NCBI GenBank assembly: GCA_910587465.1 | Contig: CAJUMS010000131.1 | Span: 1 to 5,938, forward strand | DNA from: an uncultured Oscillospiraceae bacterium | GTDB lineage: Bacteria; Bacillota; Clostridia; Oscillospirales; Ruminococcaceae | Length of the DNA stretch: 5,938 bases | Direction: 5' to 3' | In this document: positions 5,297 through 5,938 of the stretch, piece by piece | Numbering within the stretch: the stretch's first letter is position 1 | Layout of the letters: each line of letters begins with the position of its first letter | The notes under the pieces: model-generated | The model's database searches: none | The model's input: only the letters and a program-made list of their open reading frames with translations | Told to the model about the DNA's origin: nothing | Position numbers and translations under genes: made by a program

Positions 5297-5938
5297 TTAA
5301 TTCTCCTTGATCATATCACTCATAGCGTACAGTCCCGCGGACTTTCCAGAGAGGAACACCGCCGCGTTGACCGCGCCGACCGCGAACACCTCGCGTGATT
5401 GCGCCGAATGCGACAATGTTATCACCTCGTCATGACCCGCGAAGATGATATCATGCTCGCCGACGATAGTGCCGCCGCGAACCGAGTGCATACCGATCTC
5501 GTCCTTGTCGCGCGGCTTGCGGACGGAGTGACGGTCGTAAACATAATGATTAGCATTGCCAAGCTCCTCGTTGATAGCCTCGGCGAGCATTATCGCCGTA
5601 CCCGAGGGCGCGTCCTTTTTCCGATTGTGATGCTTTTCGACGATCTCAATATCGAATTGACCGCCGAGTATCTGCACCGCCTTCTTCGCCAGCTCCGCAA
5701 GCAGATTGATACCCAGCGACATATTGAACGTGAAGAATACGGGTATCTGCTCTGCGGCGGCAGTGATCGTCTGCTTTTCCCCGTCCGAGTAGCCCGTCGT
5801 GCCGATGACAAGGGGAACGTTGTTCATCTTGCAGTAGGAGAGCAGATCGGTGAGGGCGGAGGGGTGCGAAAAGTCGATGATGACGTCGGGCTTTTCGGGC
5901 AGATCGAATACGCTGCGGTATACTTCGAAGTCGGCGTA
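5297..5938 (-). CDS. dapB: 4-hydroxy-tetrahydrodipicolinate reductase, 5' end outside window
   Basis: The open frame runs off the right edge; 213 residues are visible of an expected 250 or so, and only the N-terminal part with the NAD(P)-binding GxxGxMG loop is missing. It reduces the 4-hydroxy-tetrahydrodipicolinate product of DapA to tetrahydrodipicolinate, in the DAP/lysine pathway, in the cytoplasm. Visible motifs are VIIDFSHPSAL, the cofactor-side GTTGY, and the family signature IVEKHHNRKKDAPSGTAIML, where the second His of the HH pair and the Lys three residues on are the catalytic residues and GTA binds the substrate carboxylate. RGGTIVGEHDIIFAGHDEVI and SREVFAVGAVNAAVFL follow as expected. 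The protein ends MSDMIKEN at TAA 5297-5299. An internal ATG at 5827 is not the start because the family sequence continues upstream. It is the first visible gene of a three-gene minus-strand operon; dapA may lie further upstream. Confidence 0.97.
   Translation of the reverse strand, partial: YADFEVYRSVFDLPEKPDVIIDFSHPSALTDLLSYCKMNNVPLVIGTTGYSDGEKQTITAAAEQIPVFFTFNMSLGINLLAELAKKAVQILGGQFDIEIVEKHHNRKKDAPSGTAIMLAEAINEELGNANHYVYDRHSVRKPRDKDEIGMHSVRGGTIVGEHDIIFAGHDEVITLSHSAQSREVFAVGAVNAAVFLSGKSAGLYAMSDMIKEN

Noticed and set aside
4768..5310. 180-codon plus-strand ORF opposite mscS and the ACT gene.
   Set aside because: It crosses two well-identified minus-strand genes, is Ser/Ile-rich as antisense frames are, and resembles no protein family.
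1..5938. CRISPR array, tRNA, insertion sequence or phage genes.
   Set aside because: I saw no spaced direct repeats, no cloverleaf with acceptor stem, and no transposase- or integrase-like protein in any frame.

Overview
The window looks like chromosomal DNA from a Gram-positive anaerobe of the Clostridia, most likely an Oscillospirales/Ruminococcaceae-type gut bacterium. This rests on strong AGGAGG-type ribosome sites, the DUF4340 and small MANNK-type proteins, the protein family mix and an 'NTG' surface-protein tail of a kind common in that group. The taxonomic call is inference from style; there is no marker gene in the window.

Layout. (1) Positions 1-969, plus strand: the 3' end of a DUF4340 protein, then a complete 91-aa conserved protein of unknown function. 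(2) Positions about 970-3876: a visibly more A+T-rich stretch holding mostly broken genes. It contains the N-terminal stub of a GNAT acetyltransferase, a LacI-family repressor gene with one frameshift and two in-frame stops, an intact PfkB fructokinase-type gene one base behind it, the frameshifted tail of a surface protein, a long imperfect hairpin, and an unrecognised minus-strand ORF with a hexamer repeat at its 5' end. (3) Positions 3877-5938, minus strand: a tight operon read right to left, dapB (5' end outside the window), a stand-alone tandem-ACT protein, then an MscS-type mechanosensitive channel. It ends at a strong bidirectional terminator.

How the genes work together. dapB makes tetrahydrodipicolinate for lysine and peptidoglycan. 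The ACT protein resembles the regulatory half of aspartokinase, the first enzyme of the same pathway, without the kinase domain. The channel is translationally coupled behind it (ATGA overlap), a link to the lysine pathway that has no obvious biochemical reason. In the middle block the lacI-kinase pair looks like a former self-regulated sugar (sucrose/fructose-type) operon whose repressor has decayed while the kinase remains open.

I see no CRISPR array, tRNA, rRNA, transposase or phage gene. The most notable features are the degenerate middle island between two intact conserved blocks and the kinase-less ACT protein; I did not find convincing evidence of a new defence or mobile system.
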